64,000 nt of DNA from Sabellastarte sp. h YS-2021. Its lineage: Eukaryota > Annelida > Polychaeta > Sabellida > Sabellidae. Positions 33,031 through 41,970 of this stretch are shown here, piece by piece; within the stretch, counting starts at the first letter, position 1, and each line of letters begins with the position of its first letter. The notes below the pieces were generated by a model. That model saw only the letters and a list, made by a program, of their open reading frames with translations. It ran no database searches and was not told where the DNA came from. A program made the position numbers and the translations under genes. The stretch spans positions 24,859,464 through 24,923,463 of the forward strand of contig OZ024929.1 in assembly GCA_964017235.1 (NCBI GenBank), in the 5' to 3' direction.

Positions 33031-33133
33031 GCATTAAGTCCCACATGGTAAGCTATTGTAGCGTAATAAAATTGAAAATTTTAATTACTTAAATGTAGCT
33101 TTTATAAGCTACAAGCTTACCATGTGGGACTTA
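33031..33133 (+). repeat. internal complementary region of C
   Basis: Equals the reverse complement of (right terminus)(left terminus) joined end to end: TAGCGTAATAAAA is followed immediately by TTGAAAATTTTAATTACTT. On the sense strand it carries CATGGTAAGCTATTG followed within ~15 bp by AATAAA. Confidence 0.9.
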
Positions 33134-33191
33134 GAAGAGTCCCACCCTGCCTCCCCGCTGTTTACAGCTGAGGGGTAGGTTTAAAAAATTT

Positions 33192-33340
33192 CAACGAGAA
33201 AGTAGGACGATTGGTCAGAAGTTATCACGTGACGACAACTACCAGTATATCCGGTGGCTAACAAGAACGATCTTTTTTTCTAAGACGTTGGCCCCGGGTG
33301 TGGCAACCCGAGATCAGCATTAAGTCCCACATGGTAAGCT
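33192..33340 (-). repeat. right inverted terminal repeat of C
   Basis: Reverse complement of 27012-27160, apparently perfect over 149 bp. Confidence 0.93.
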
Positions 33341-33382
33341 TGTAGCTTATAAAAGCTACATTTAAGTAATTAAAATTTTCAA

Positions 33383-33714
33383 TATTGTGGCGGTGTCTTG
33401 GTTTTGTATCAACACAAAACATTTGATACAGTATACACTCTACCTAGGTAAGAAAATGTTTGCATATTTTACTTGCTGAAAGTCTCCTAATTTTGCCCAT
33501 CATTACTTAAGACAAAAGGTACATTTAATGTTTGCTTTATCTGTTTGTTTGTTTTATGATGTAATTTGATGTTTAAAAATTGTGTATATTTGAAAGAAGT
33601 ACTATAACTAGCCACTTTTGTAATATGTTATGCAAATTGCTTGTTTTGATTCTTTAATTACATGGATTTGTGAGGCTGTGTGTTGTAATCAGCTGGTTTT
33701 GTGTACTTCCACAG
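33383..33714 (+). other. POLRMT intron, right of element C
   Basis: Plain intron with the acceptor TGTACTTCCACAG. No element recognised. Confidence 0.6.
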
Positions 33715-33911
33715 TATCGTGACCGCATCTTTTGGTTCCCACATAACCTGGATTTCCGAGGCCGTGCCTACACTTGCTCACCATACTTAACTCACATTGG
33801 GGGAGACTTATCCAGGAGTCTGCTCTTGTTTGGTAAAGGCAAGCCTCTTGGACCAAAGGGATTAGACTGGCTCAAGATTCACCTTATCAATCTCACAGCT
33901 CTTAAGAAAAG
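33715..33911 (+). CDS. POLRMT: POLRMT exon, 65 codons (polymerase core)
   Basis: The exon lies between CTTCCACAG and AAGAAAAG|GTAACT, starts in phase 0 and ends in phase 2. It encodes [20 protein letters not shown], then [20 protein letters not shown]. The F.P...DFRGR.Y block and the [12 protein letters not shown] block are hallmarks of single-subunit (T7-type) RNA polymerases, specifically the mitochondrial branch. This exon is the firmest evidence for the gene's identity. Confidence 0.97.
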
Positions 33912-34522
33912 GTAACTGCATTGTGGTAAATTAGTTTTCAAATATGAAGATACAGAAATGTGAAGTTCATTATTAAGGAAACTCAATGGAAGTTTATAAG
34001 AAAGAGAGCTGTTATGCTCTTTTTTTTTTTTAAATTCACACTTACCTCAGAAACAGGAACACATAAAGCAGTTGGAACTCATTTTTAATGCCACAGGGTA
34101 CTCAAAGGTGCTTGAAAAGTTATTTTTCAAAATTTTGGTTTTGGGCAGATTTTAGTTCAAGCCATACAAAGCATTTCATGGTTGTAAAATTCATAATATA
34201 TTGGATAAATTAATAGATACAGAAATTTTGAGGTTATTCTTGACTACTCTGATTTTTATCAATGTAGGCAAACAATTGAGGCTGCTTTCCAGAAATATCA
34301 GTTGATACAGTCTCCATTACGCATTGTAGTCATGTTAAGTTATGTGTAACCCTGGTTTTGTACAATGATAAAGATTACTATTTGAAAAGAAAATGTTATG
34401 AAATGTATAAATGAAACTATAAATGTTGTGATCCCCCTTAATTAACTAGATTTCATAAACCAGGAGTAATTAAGCTTCCATTTAATAAATCTCACTGCAG
34501 AAATAACAACAACCTGTTGTTG
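33912..34522 (+). other. POLRMT intron, left of element D
   Basis: AT-rich, with no element recognised. Element D is inserted at an AACAACAACCTGTTGTTG palindrome at the right edge. Confidence 0.6.
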
Positions 34523-34542
34523 TTTTTATTGCGTAAAATAGC

Positions 34543-34721
34543 CTTACCTTATCCTCACAAATGCTTACTTGGTTTTGTGGAGGCAAAACGCGGCGACCAA
34601 CAAGAATATTTAAAAATTATTCTTGTTCGAGAGGTGAACCCCGTAGTTAGTGATAGGTGCGCATGCGCACAACACATTGTCGGTTGGACTTTGTCGAGAG
34701 ATCCTCATTCAATTTTTGGTC
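34543..34721 (+). repeat. left inverted terminal repeat of D
   Basis: 179 bp from CTTACCTTATCCTCAC to ATTTTTGGTC. It is the reverse complement of 41258-41436 and is nearly identical to the repeat of A. Confidence 0.93.
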
Positions 34722-34758
34722 GTCGTGGAGGCTGCGTGTTTTTCTTTGGAAGGTCATC

Positions 34759-36255
34759 ATGGCTGAGTCACAGTTAAAATCTACGAAACGTGCTTCTGGT
34801 TGTGGTCACCCACTGTACGATTGGGACACACACCTTTTCTGTTATCCTTGTAGAGACAAGGGCAAGGGTCAGGACGTCTGTGTCACTTCAAAAGAAGAAG
34901 ATTGCTTCAACTGTTTACAGTTCACTTCTGAACAGAAGAAAAAGCTTCGTTCCAAGTCCAAAAAGAAATCTAAAGATATTATTGTGTCCAAAGAGGTTGA
35001 AGACTCCTTGTTAGGGCAGGAATCTGACCCTCATCGTTCCCCTACAGCTGAGAAATCTCAGCCTGTAGCAGAGGAATCCTTGCTAAAAATTCTACAGAGA
35101 TTAGAAGATATGCAGTCACAAATTACTTCCTTGAAGACGAATTCGTCTTCCTCATCTTCTTTACCAACACCCCACCAGCCTCGCCCTAGAGCTTTGGAAT
35201 CTGGTGAAGATGCGTTCTCTGATGTCAGCTCGGTTCATGAATCTACGAGTATTTCCTCACGCAAGAGGCTCAGATCTCCATCTCCTCATGAGGAGGTTGA
35301 AGAAGATCCCACGTACAGGGAGACTTTGGCTGCTGTCAGAGCTTTACTACAGGTTGAAGTTCCAGAAGAATCCTCTGACCAACCTACCAAAATTTTTGGT
35401 TCCAAGAGCAAGGAATCAAAGAAAAAACAAGTTCTTCCCATGGTCATGCCACCTTTGGAAGCCATAGTTGAGCGTTGGGATTTTTATGAGGCCAAAGCTT
35501 CTGGTAACCCAAAGAAAGGTGAGCCTGAGAGGTTGCAGTGTAGTCCTGTTAACACTGACAATTTTTTACAATATAACAGGCCTCCCATGAAGTTCTATAG
35601 GTCGTCCATGGTAGAATTCTCGAACTCTGCACCCAAATGTCAAGATGCCTTCAGATCACTCTTTCCAAAGGCGATTCCATCTTCAGTTCATGTACCTATC
35701 AAGCAACATACAAGTATGGAGACTGTATCTAGAGAATGTGTGCAAATTTTATCTTATGTCAATTGGTTCATAAGGGCTATTGGCAAGACTTCATCTTCTA
35801 TGGAGGAGTTGCTTCAACAGGGTGGTTCAGATGTTTTCAGGGACTCTGACAAGCTGTTATCTCACCTGCAAATGCAGTCAGCCTGCCTTACTTCAATTGA
35901 TAAGGCTTTGGAGTCTGTCACTGATCTTTCTATTGCGTTGGCCTGTAATTTACAGTTGGCAAGAAGAGATTCCATCCTGAAAGTTTGTGCTTCACACTTG
36001 CAGGAACACGACTTCAACAAATTACGAAGAACAGGGTTCAAATCTGAGGACTTATTTTGTCCCACTACATTGGATCAAATACAGAAGAAACAGGACAGAT
36101 CCCCCAAAAGATTGAAGACTGATAATCGCCAGTCTTTCCAGTCGAACAGTCGCTCTGATGACAGGCGTTCTTCTGCCTCTTACTCCTCTGGTTCAAAATT
36201 TTTTCGTGGCCAACCAGATAGATTCAATAAGAAGCCCTACCAATCAGACTTGTAA
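34759..36255 (+). CDS. DIRS D gag-like protein, C-terminus truncated by insertion
   Basis: ATG after the left repeat (MAESQLKSTKRASGCGHPLY), 498 codons. The Cys/His cluster at the N-terminus (CGHPLYDWDTHLFCYPCRDK, GKGQDVC, CFNC) matches that of C's gag in spacing. A Lys-rich segment, a Ser-rich linker and a C-terminal basic region follow. The present stop (TAA at 36253) belongs to the inserted hAT-like element. In the uninterrupted arrangement the frame continues for about a dozen Arg/Gly-rich codons to a TGA at 37698-37700, followed by CTA. Gag role inferred. Confidence 0.85.
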   Translation: MAESQLKSTKRASGCGHPLYDWDTHLFCYPCRDKGKGQDVCVTSKEEDCFNCLQFTSEQKKKLRSKSKKKSKDIIVSKEVEDSLLGQESDPHRSPTAEKSQPVAEESLLKILQRLEDMQSQITSLKTNSSSSSSLPTPHQPRPRALESGEDAFSDVSSVHESTSISSRKRLRSPSPHEEVEEDPTYRETLAAVRALLQVEVPEESSDQPTKIFGSKSKESKKKQVLPMVMPPLEAIVERWDFYEAKASGNPKKGEPERLQCSPVNTDNFLQYNRPPMKFYRSSMVEFSNSAPKCQDAFRSLFPKAIPSSVHVPIKQHTSMETVSRECVQILSYVNWFIRAIGKTSSSMEELLQQGGSDVFRDSDKLLSHLQMQSACLTSIDKALESVTDLSIALACNLQLARRDSILKVCASHLQEHDFNKLRRTGFKSEDLFCPTTLDQIQKKQDRSPKRLKTDNRQSFQSNSRSDDRRSSASYSSGSKFFRGQPDRFNKKPYQSDL

Positions 36256-37665
36256 ACAAAGTAATAGAAGTAATAGAAAAGTAATAGATTGGAGTCAACT
36301 TCGATGTAATAGTAATAGTAATAGATTGAAAATTTTCAAATGTAATAGTAATAGTAATAGATTGAAATTCTATCTATTACATCTATTACTTTCTATTATT
36401 TTTCTATTACAATTTACCCTTTGCTATTTTTCAGAAGGAGGTTGTAGAAAAATGATCACTTAACATGGACTTTAATTCTGTAATGAATTAGTTTTCATAT
36501 AAATTAATACTTTAAATGGACTTTGATACAATAATGAATTAATTGTCATAAAATCATCACTTTAAATAAACTTCAAAACAATAATGAATTGATTTTGTAG
36601 CACTCGTAAGTCAAATTCATTTTAAACTTTCATACATAAACTTTTCAAATAATCAACTTGTCATCAAAGAATACTAAATATAACACACAAATGTTAAAAT
36701 AAATAACTTTGAAATATCAAGGGACCTTTAATTGTCCCTCTTTGATTGAATGTTCTAAAACAACTGTCTTTGAGGTGGTATTATTAAAGGCTTAAAGAGG
36801 CCAATTTAACCTTTGGAAGGATTAACTAAATGTTCCTGAGTAAGGAGAAACTGTGACACATGAAAGGCAATCACACAGGTCACTATTGTGTATAATAAGG
36901 GCAGCATTGTGGCATATGTTAGCTGTTTCACTGATTTACATAAAATTACCGGAGTTATTATTTTCAAACATAAATGTCACTCTTGAATCATTTTGAGGTG
37001 GGCTCTGCATGCAAAGAATTTGAAAGAAAGGGGTTCTTTGAATGCAGTGTTTTCTTTTGTAAATACTGCCCATCAAGTATTTCTCATAATAATAAGAGTT
37101 TTTCAAATCTAACAACTCATCATAAAGTGAATAAATATGAGAATTGTTTTACAACAGTGTATTTCCCCCAGATAATATTTACTGATAATAACATATTATT
37201 CAGCATTTAAAAAGCTTTGCACGGAATTTGCCAGAAATATACCTCTCATTGCAAAATTTACAGCACTTAAGTGGCTTTGTATAGAATTCTCATAAATTCT
37301 CCAAGTAGTCAAGTCATTCTTAAAAATAATAAATACGGGATCTATTTATTTAATTGTAAATATACCAAGTGATATATTTGTGATATTTTATCCTTGTAGG
37401 GCATAATCTGAAGCATTTTCAATAAAATTAGATGTATAAAGTATCCTGTCAGTTTTATTTCTGTGTTAAAATTACCTCTCAAGTTTGCGTCAAATTGTAA
37501 TAGAATGTAATAGAAAGTAATAGAAGTAATAGATGCCAATGTAATAGTAATAGTAATAGATTTAAAATTTTCAAATGTAATAGTAATAGTAATAGATTGA
37601 ATATTTTCAAATGTAATAGTAATAGTAATAGATTGGCTGTAATAGATTACAAGTCTGCTACCAAT
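36237..37665. mobile_element. non-autonomous hAT-like element inside DIRS D
   Basis: The insert is 36245-37657 (1413 bp), flanked by perfect 8-bp direct repeats CTACCAAT (36237-36244 and 37658-37665). Its ends are inverted copies of CAGACTTGTAA. An 8-bp duplication with CAG-starting inverted ends is the hAT superfamily signature. Subterminal regions on both sides are packed with GTAATAG/CTATTAC motifs in both orientations; these could be transposase-binding repeats. No transposase frame is present in the AT-rich interior. Confidence 0.88.
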
Positions 37666-39753
37666 CGTCTTCAAGACGAGGAGGCAATAGACGCAAGTGA
37701 CTATCCACTTCTATTACATGGAGGCCGTTTGCAAAGATATTGGCAGGTATGGCAACACCTTCATTGTCATCCAAGAGTTGTGCAGATCTTGAGATTCGGT
37801 TACCAAATACTTCCTCAATCGAATCCGCCCAAGTCAGTGCTTCCCACAATTCGCAGTGGTTACAGCACACCGGAAAAGCATCGCTTTCTCACAGATTGCG
37901 TAGAAGATATGCTCAAAAAAGGGGCTATTTACCCTCTCAAGGTATGCACAACTCTAGGTTTTTGCAGCAGATTGTTTCTGGTACCAAAACCCGGGAAAAA
38001 ATGGCGCCCAGTAATAGACTTAAGTGTACTGAACAGCTTTCTGCAGGTTCCGACTTTCAAGATGGAAACTGCAGAGATCATCCGAAATTCGCTTACAAAA
38101 GGGGAATGGCTGGTGTCCATAGATCTCAAAGATGCGTACTCTCATGTTCCCATACACCCGGCCTCTCATCATTTGCTTCGCTTCCAGGTAGACAAGCGAA
38201 CGTACCAGTTCAAAGCTCTGCCATTCGGGCTAGCAACAGCACCTCTAGAGTTCACGCGAATCGTACAAGAAGTAAAGCTTGTTCTTCAGCCTCGCGGAAT
38301 TCGTATTCACCAGTATCTAGACGACTGGTTGTTAAGAGCAAATACCAGCCACCAATGTCGTTCACAGACAAAAGAACTCATTCAGGTGGTACAAGATCTC
38401 GGCTTTGTGATAAACTTCGAAAAGTCAGAGCTCGAACCTACACAAAAAATCGACTTTCTGGGCTACAATTTCGATTTGATTCAGGGAAAAGTCTTTCCAA
38501 CCGAAAAGAAGTTGAAAATTCTACAAAAAGCTGTTCAGGACATGGAGGTCGTATCACAAACAACCCCAAGGTCGCTTATGTCTCTGATAGGTGTACTAGC
38601 ATCCCTAGAAAAGACAATTCCAATGGGCAGGCTCCACATGCGTCCGTTTCAGTGGTACCTGAAGACACATTGGCAATATCCCCAGTCTCTAGACCTGAAG
38701 ATTCTGGTTTCAAATCTTCTGAAAAGTTATCTTCAATGGTGGAAAAATCCCAAAAATCTAGAAAAGGGTTGTCCTTTACATCCTCAGGAACACAATACCC
38801 TTATTTTCACAGATGCGTCAAATCAGGGTTGGGGAGCTCATTTTGAAAATCTGACAGTCAGTGGCAATTGGACAGATCAGGAAAAATTGCTTCATATAAA
38901 TGTCCTAGAGTTAAAGGCAGTGTTTCTGGCCTTAAAAAGCTTTCAAAACAGTATTCTAGACAAGAGGGTTCTTATAGCAACAGACAACGCCACGGTAGTC
39001 AGTTATCTGAACAAACAAGGGGGAACACACTCGTGGGACATGTGTCTCCTGGTTTGGCGCATCATGGCCTACTGCAATCCTCGAAACATACTCATAAGAG
39101 CCAGACACATTCAGGGTTGCCTCAATGTCATAGCCGACAGTCTCTCCAGGAAAGACAAAATTATTCAGACAGAATGGTCCCTTCATCCTCAAATATTCAG
39201 TCTAATTTGCAAAGTTTGGCACACACCAATGGTCGACATGTTTGCCACCAATTTGAATCACAAGCTACCAATCTATGTCTCACCGGTCCCAGATGCAAAT
39301 GCTATGAACATAGATGCATTGAACATCTCCTGGGAGGGTCTGGACGGCTATGCCTTTTGTCCTGTAGCTCTCATACCAAAGGTCATACAGAAAATGAACA
39401 CCTACAGGTGCAGAATGATAGTAGTAGCACCAGGGTGGCCCAGAATGCATTGGTTTTGGGATCTAGTCAATCTGTCAACCAAGCCCCCATTACAACTTCC
39501 TCATTGGCCTCATCTGCTAAAACAGCCTTTCAGTCAGAAGTTCCATCAGAATCTCATGTATCTGAATCTTCATGTTTGGCACCTAGACACCACTCAGAAT
39601 CACTTGAATCATTCTCTGAGCAGGTGGCAGATCGAATTAAGGCACCTCGAAGACCCTCATCTAGAAGATTATATGAGTCAAGGTGGTCCATTTTTGAACT
39701 CTGGTGCCAACAGAATAAGGTGGTCAGCGCAGAGCCTTCTATCTCAGACATAG
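37666..39753 (+). CDS. DIRS D pol: reverse transcriptase, RNase H, methyltransferase-like
   Basis: Open from the right edge of the hAT-like insert to the stop. Before the insertion the frame would have reached back to an ATG at 36158 inside gag. RT: LVPKPGKKWRPVIDLSVLN (about 37978), SIDLKDAYSHVPIHP, LPFGLATAPLEFT, HQYLDDWLL (about 38308). RNase H: IFTDASNQGWGA, ELKAVFLAL, IATDNATVVSYLN and a closing GCLNVIADSLSR. Then the VDMFATNLNHKLPIYV and VVAPGWPRMHWFWDL block that is Dam-like in DIRS elements (tentative). Catalytic residues appear intact. Confidence 0.92.
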   Translation, partial: RLQDEEAIDASDYPLLLHGGRLQRYWQVWQHLHCHPRVVQILRFGYQILPQSNPPKSVLPTIRSGYSTPEKHRFLTDCVEDMLKKGAIYPLKVCTTLGFCSRLFLVPKPGKKWRPVIDLSVLNSFLQVPTFKMETAEIIRNSLTKGEWLVSIDLKDAYSHVPIHPASHHLLRFQVDKRTYQFKALPFGLATAPLEFTRIVQEVKLVLQPRGIRIHQYLDDWLLRANTSHQCRSQTKELIQVVQDLGFVINFEKSELEPTQKIDFLGYNFDLIQGKVFPTEKKLKILQKAVQDMEVVSQTTPRSLMSLIGVLASLEKTIPMGRLHMRPFQWYLKTHWQYPQSLDLKILVSNLLKSYLQWWKNPKNLEKGCPLHPQEHNTLIFTDASNQGWGAHFENLTVSGNWTDQEKLLHINVLELKAVFLALKSFQNSILDKRVLIATDNATVVSYLNKQGGTHSWDMCLLVWRIMAYCNPRNILIRARHIQGCLNVIADSLSRKDKIIQTEWSLHPQIFSLICKVWHTPMVDMFATNLNHKLPIYVSPVPDANAMNIDALNISWEGLDGYAFCPVALIPKVIQKMNTYRCRMIVVAPGWPRMHWFWDLVNLSTKPPLQLPHWPHLLKQPFSQKFHQNLMYLNLHVWHLDTTQNHLNHSLSRWQIELRHLEDPHLEDYMSQGGPFLNSGANRIRWSAQSLLSQT

Positions 39754-40652
39754 CAGAATTTTTGAACCATCTGTTTACTGTCAAAAATTTGAAGCCTGCC
39801 ACAATTGCTGGCTACAGGACTGCAATTTCTGACCATTTAGGACCTTTTGGTCTGGAAGTGGGCAAGAGCATACACTTGAATAGACTTCTTGCAAGCTTTT
39901 ATAGGGACAAACCTATTCTCAATAGAGGTATTCCCTCTTGGGACCTATCTTTGGTTCTTATGGCTTTGACTAAGGCTCCTTTTGAACCTTTGAAGGATGC
40001 AAGTCTTAAGGTTTTGACTTTCAAGACTGTTTTCTTGATGGCTTTGGCATCTGGCAAAAGGAGGGGGGAGGTGCACGCTTGGACATTCTCTTCCCTCAGA
40101 CATAAGCCTCACTGGAAGGAGGTCACTATCTCTCCTTCTCCTGCCTTCTTGGCTAAGAACCAGTTAGCTTCTGAAGGTCCAGATTTGATCAGACCTATAG
40201 TCATTCCAGCTCTAAAACCATTTTTGAGCTCCGATCTGTCTGATGATATGACTCTGTGTCCTATTAGAGCTCTTCGGTACTATTTGGATAGGACTTCTAC
40301 TCTAAGAAAGGGCAAAAATCTTTTGTTCATCTCCTTTAAGGAGGGTTTTGACAAAGACATTCAAAGATCCACTATTTCATCTTGGATCAAGCAAACTGTT
40401 GCTTTAGCCTATCAATCTTCGGATTCTATGTCCGACAATGTTCATGTAAAGGCTCATGACATAAGATCCATGTCAGCCTCTTTGGCCTTTAAGGGTGGGG
40501 TCTCATTAGAACAAGTTTTAGGCTCGTGCTTTTGGAAGAGCCACAACACTTTTACCACTTTTTATTTGAAGGATGTAGCTTGGCAGTCCACCGACCAATC
40601 AGATTTCAAGTTAGGCCCAGTGGTTTCTGCTCAACATGTGGTGAATTTTTGA
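37701..40652 (+). pseudogene. DIRS D tyrosine recombinase frame, one internal stop
   Basis: Same frame as gag after removal of the insertion; it begins directly after the gag TGA. Open except for TGA at 38844-38846, where related copy A has AGA, so this is a single recent change in the part that overlaps pol. The recombinase domain itself (about 39600-40652) is intact: LASGKRRGEVHAW, VKAHDIRSMSASLAF, CFWKSHNTFTTFYLKD provide Arg, His-x-x-Arg, His and Tyr. An internal start such as one after 38847 could still yield an active enzyme. Confidence 0.88.
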
Positions 40653-41116
40653 GTATGTTTTCCATGTTTTTTCATATGTTCTACATACTTACATGTCTTC
40701 AGCCATACCAGTAGCTTGTATTGACATTTCTCTTCTTTTTTCAGATGGCCCCATGACTGTATTTAAGGAGCCATAGAAGTCAGCTTGGGGATGCCTTTCT
40801 GGTGGATGACAGCATCTTGCTCGAGGGACCCAGGAAGCCATCCCCGACCATTCAGTTAATCGGTGATGGGTAGCTGTAAGATAGCACATACCAATTGAAT
40901 CAAGTGTCAACAACAACAGTGCATCATGAATATTCATGAGGTTAGCATTCATTACTTATCTTCACAGATTTTCACAGTAATGAGTAATCTTAATGCAGCG
41001 TTCTTAAGCTTATCTTATCCTCTCCTTCAAATGCTTTTATGGTGAACCCCATAGTCTATTAACAGGGAGGTTTCAAAACAAACCCCTCCTCCTGTTATGG
41101 TTGGAATCAAGTATTT

Positions 41117-41213
41117 GTGAGGATAAGGTAAGGCTATTTTACGCAATAAAATGTAACAAATTTTATTGTAATTTAACTTTTTGTAAGTTAAATACTTACC
41201 TTATCCTCACAAG
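41117..41213 (+). repeat. internal complementary region of D
   Basis: Left-terminus complement (TGTGAGGATAAGGTAAGG to CGCAATAAAA) followed without a gap by right-terminus complement (TGTAACAAATTTTATTG onward). The sense strand places AAG|GTAAGG ~20 bp before AATAAA. Confidence 0.9.
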
Positions 41214-41257
41214 GACAGACCCACCCTTCCTCCCCTCACAAGTTTGTTTTCATAGGG

Positions 41258-41436
41258 GACCAAAAATTAAATGAGGATCTCTCGACAAAGTCCAACCGAC
41301 AATGTGTTGTGCGCATGCGCACCTATCACTAACTACGGGGTTCACCTCTCGAACAAGAATAATTTTTAAATATTCTTGTTGGTCGCCGCGTTTTGCCTCC
41401 ACAAAACCAAGTAAGCATTTGTGAGGATAAGGTAAG
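41258..41436 (-). repeat. right inverted terminal repeat of D
   Basis: Reverse complement of 34543-34721. It ends in AAGGTAAG, continued by TATT outside the repeat, giving a consensus 5' splice site 79 bp before the host acceptor at 41510. Confidence 0.93.
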
Positions 41437-41510
41437 TATTTAACTTACAAAAAGTTAAATTACAATAAAATTTGTTACAATTTGTGTGTTTATTTTCCTG
41501 TTAATTACAG

Positions 41511-41589
41511 ATGCTCAAACATGGAAAGACTTGCATACGCCAATGAAATGATGGCTGAAATAGAGGATTCTGCCGACAGGCCTTTTAAG
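41511..41589 (+). CDS. POLRMT: POLRMT exon, 26 codons
   Basis: The exon lies between TGTTAATTACAG and TTTAAG|GTAAAG. Its first base completes the codon split at 33911. It encodes RCSNMERLAYANEMMAEIED then SADRPFK, matching the R..FA.E.M..I.DSAD.P block of POLRMT. It is flanked closely by DIRS D on the left. Confidence 0.93.
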
Positions 41590-41970
41590 GTAAAGGTTTA
41601 TTTGAGAATATTAAACAATTATTAATTTCCTAAACTAACTTTTGGCTTGTTATTGATAGAATTTTGAAAGTTTTGAAAGGGGATTCCAATTTTTTTTCCA
41701 GCTTCAAGAATTTCATTGGAATTAATTTAGTTTTCTATTTATTCTTATTAAATAAGACAACTCACTAAATTTGTCCACTAATATCTTTTTTAAAAACTGT
41801 ATATTTTAACATTATAAAAAAATTTTGAAGAAAGTTTACATGCCACATATTTTCTTTATGTTTTATCAAAATATTGAGTTGCTTGCTTATAAAGCATTCC
41901 TTCAAAATATTAACTGTGACTGCATTTGTAGTTATTTTATGTAAATTTTCATAGCTGGGCTTTATGCATA
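41590..41970 (+). other. POLRMT intron
   Basis: AT-rich intron between the exon and the TTAA-flanked element at 41975. No feature recognised. Confidence 0.5.

Larger units (their letters stand above)
26995..33382 (+). mobile_element. DIRS-like retrotransposon C (most intact, terminus type 2)
   Basis: A 6.4-kb element starting TTTTATTACGCTACAATAGC and ending ...TAATTAAAATTTTCAA. It has perfect ~149-bp inverted terminal repeats, an internal complementary region at 33031-33133, and three long overlapping frames: gag 27386-29551, pol about 29418-31607 and recombinase 29552-32638. Perfect repeats and open frames indicate a young insertion. It lies in the intron between the POLRMT exons at 26588 and 33715, in sense orientation. 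Confidence 0.95.
34523..41481 (+). mobile_element. DIRS-like retrotransposon D (near-intact, terminus type 1)
   Basis: A 7.0-kb element with TTTTATTGCGTAAAATAGCC at the left and ...AATTTGTTACAAT at the right. It has 179-bp inverted terminal repeats identical by eye and an internal complementary region at 41117-41213. Gag, pol and recombinase are open apart from a 1.4-kb hAT-like insertion at 36245-37657 and one TGA at 38844-38846 in the recombinase frame. Sense orientation. The right end is only ~30 bp from the acceptor of the exon at 41511. Confidence 0.95.

Noticed and set aside
37342-37674. 110-codon minus-strand frame rich in SITITIT
   Set aside because: Translation of the TAATAG subterminal repeats of the hAT-like element.
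34523-41481. LTR retrotransposon or retrovirus
   Set aside because: Ends are inverted, not direct; there is an internal complementary region and a tyrosine recombinase in place of a DDE integrase and protease.
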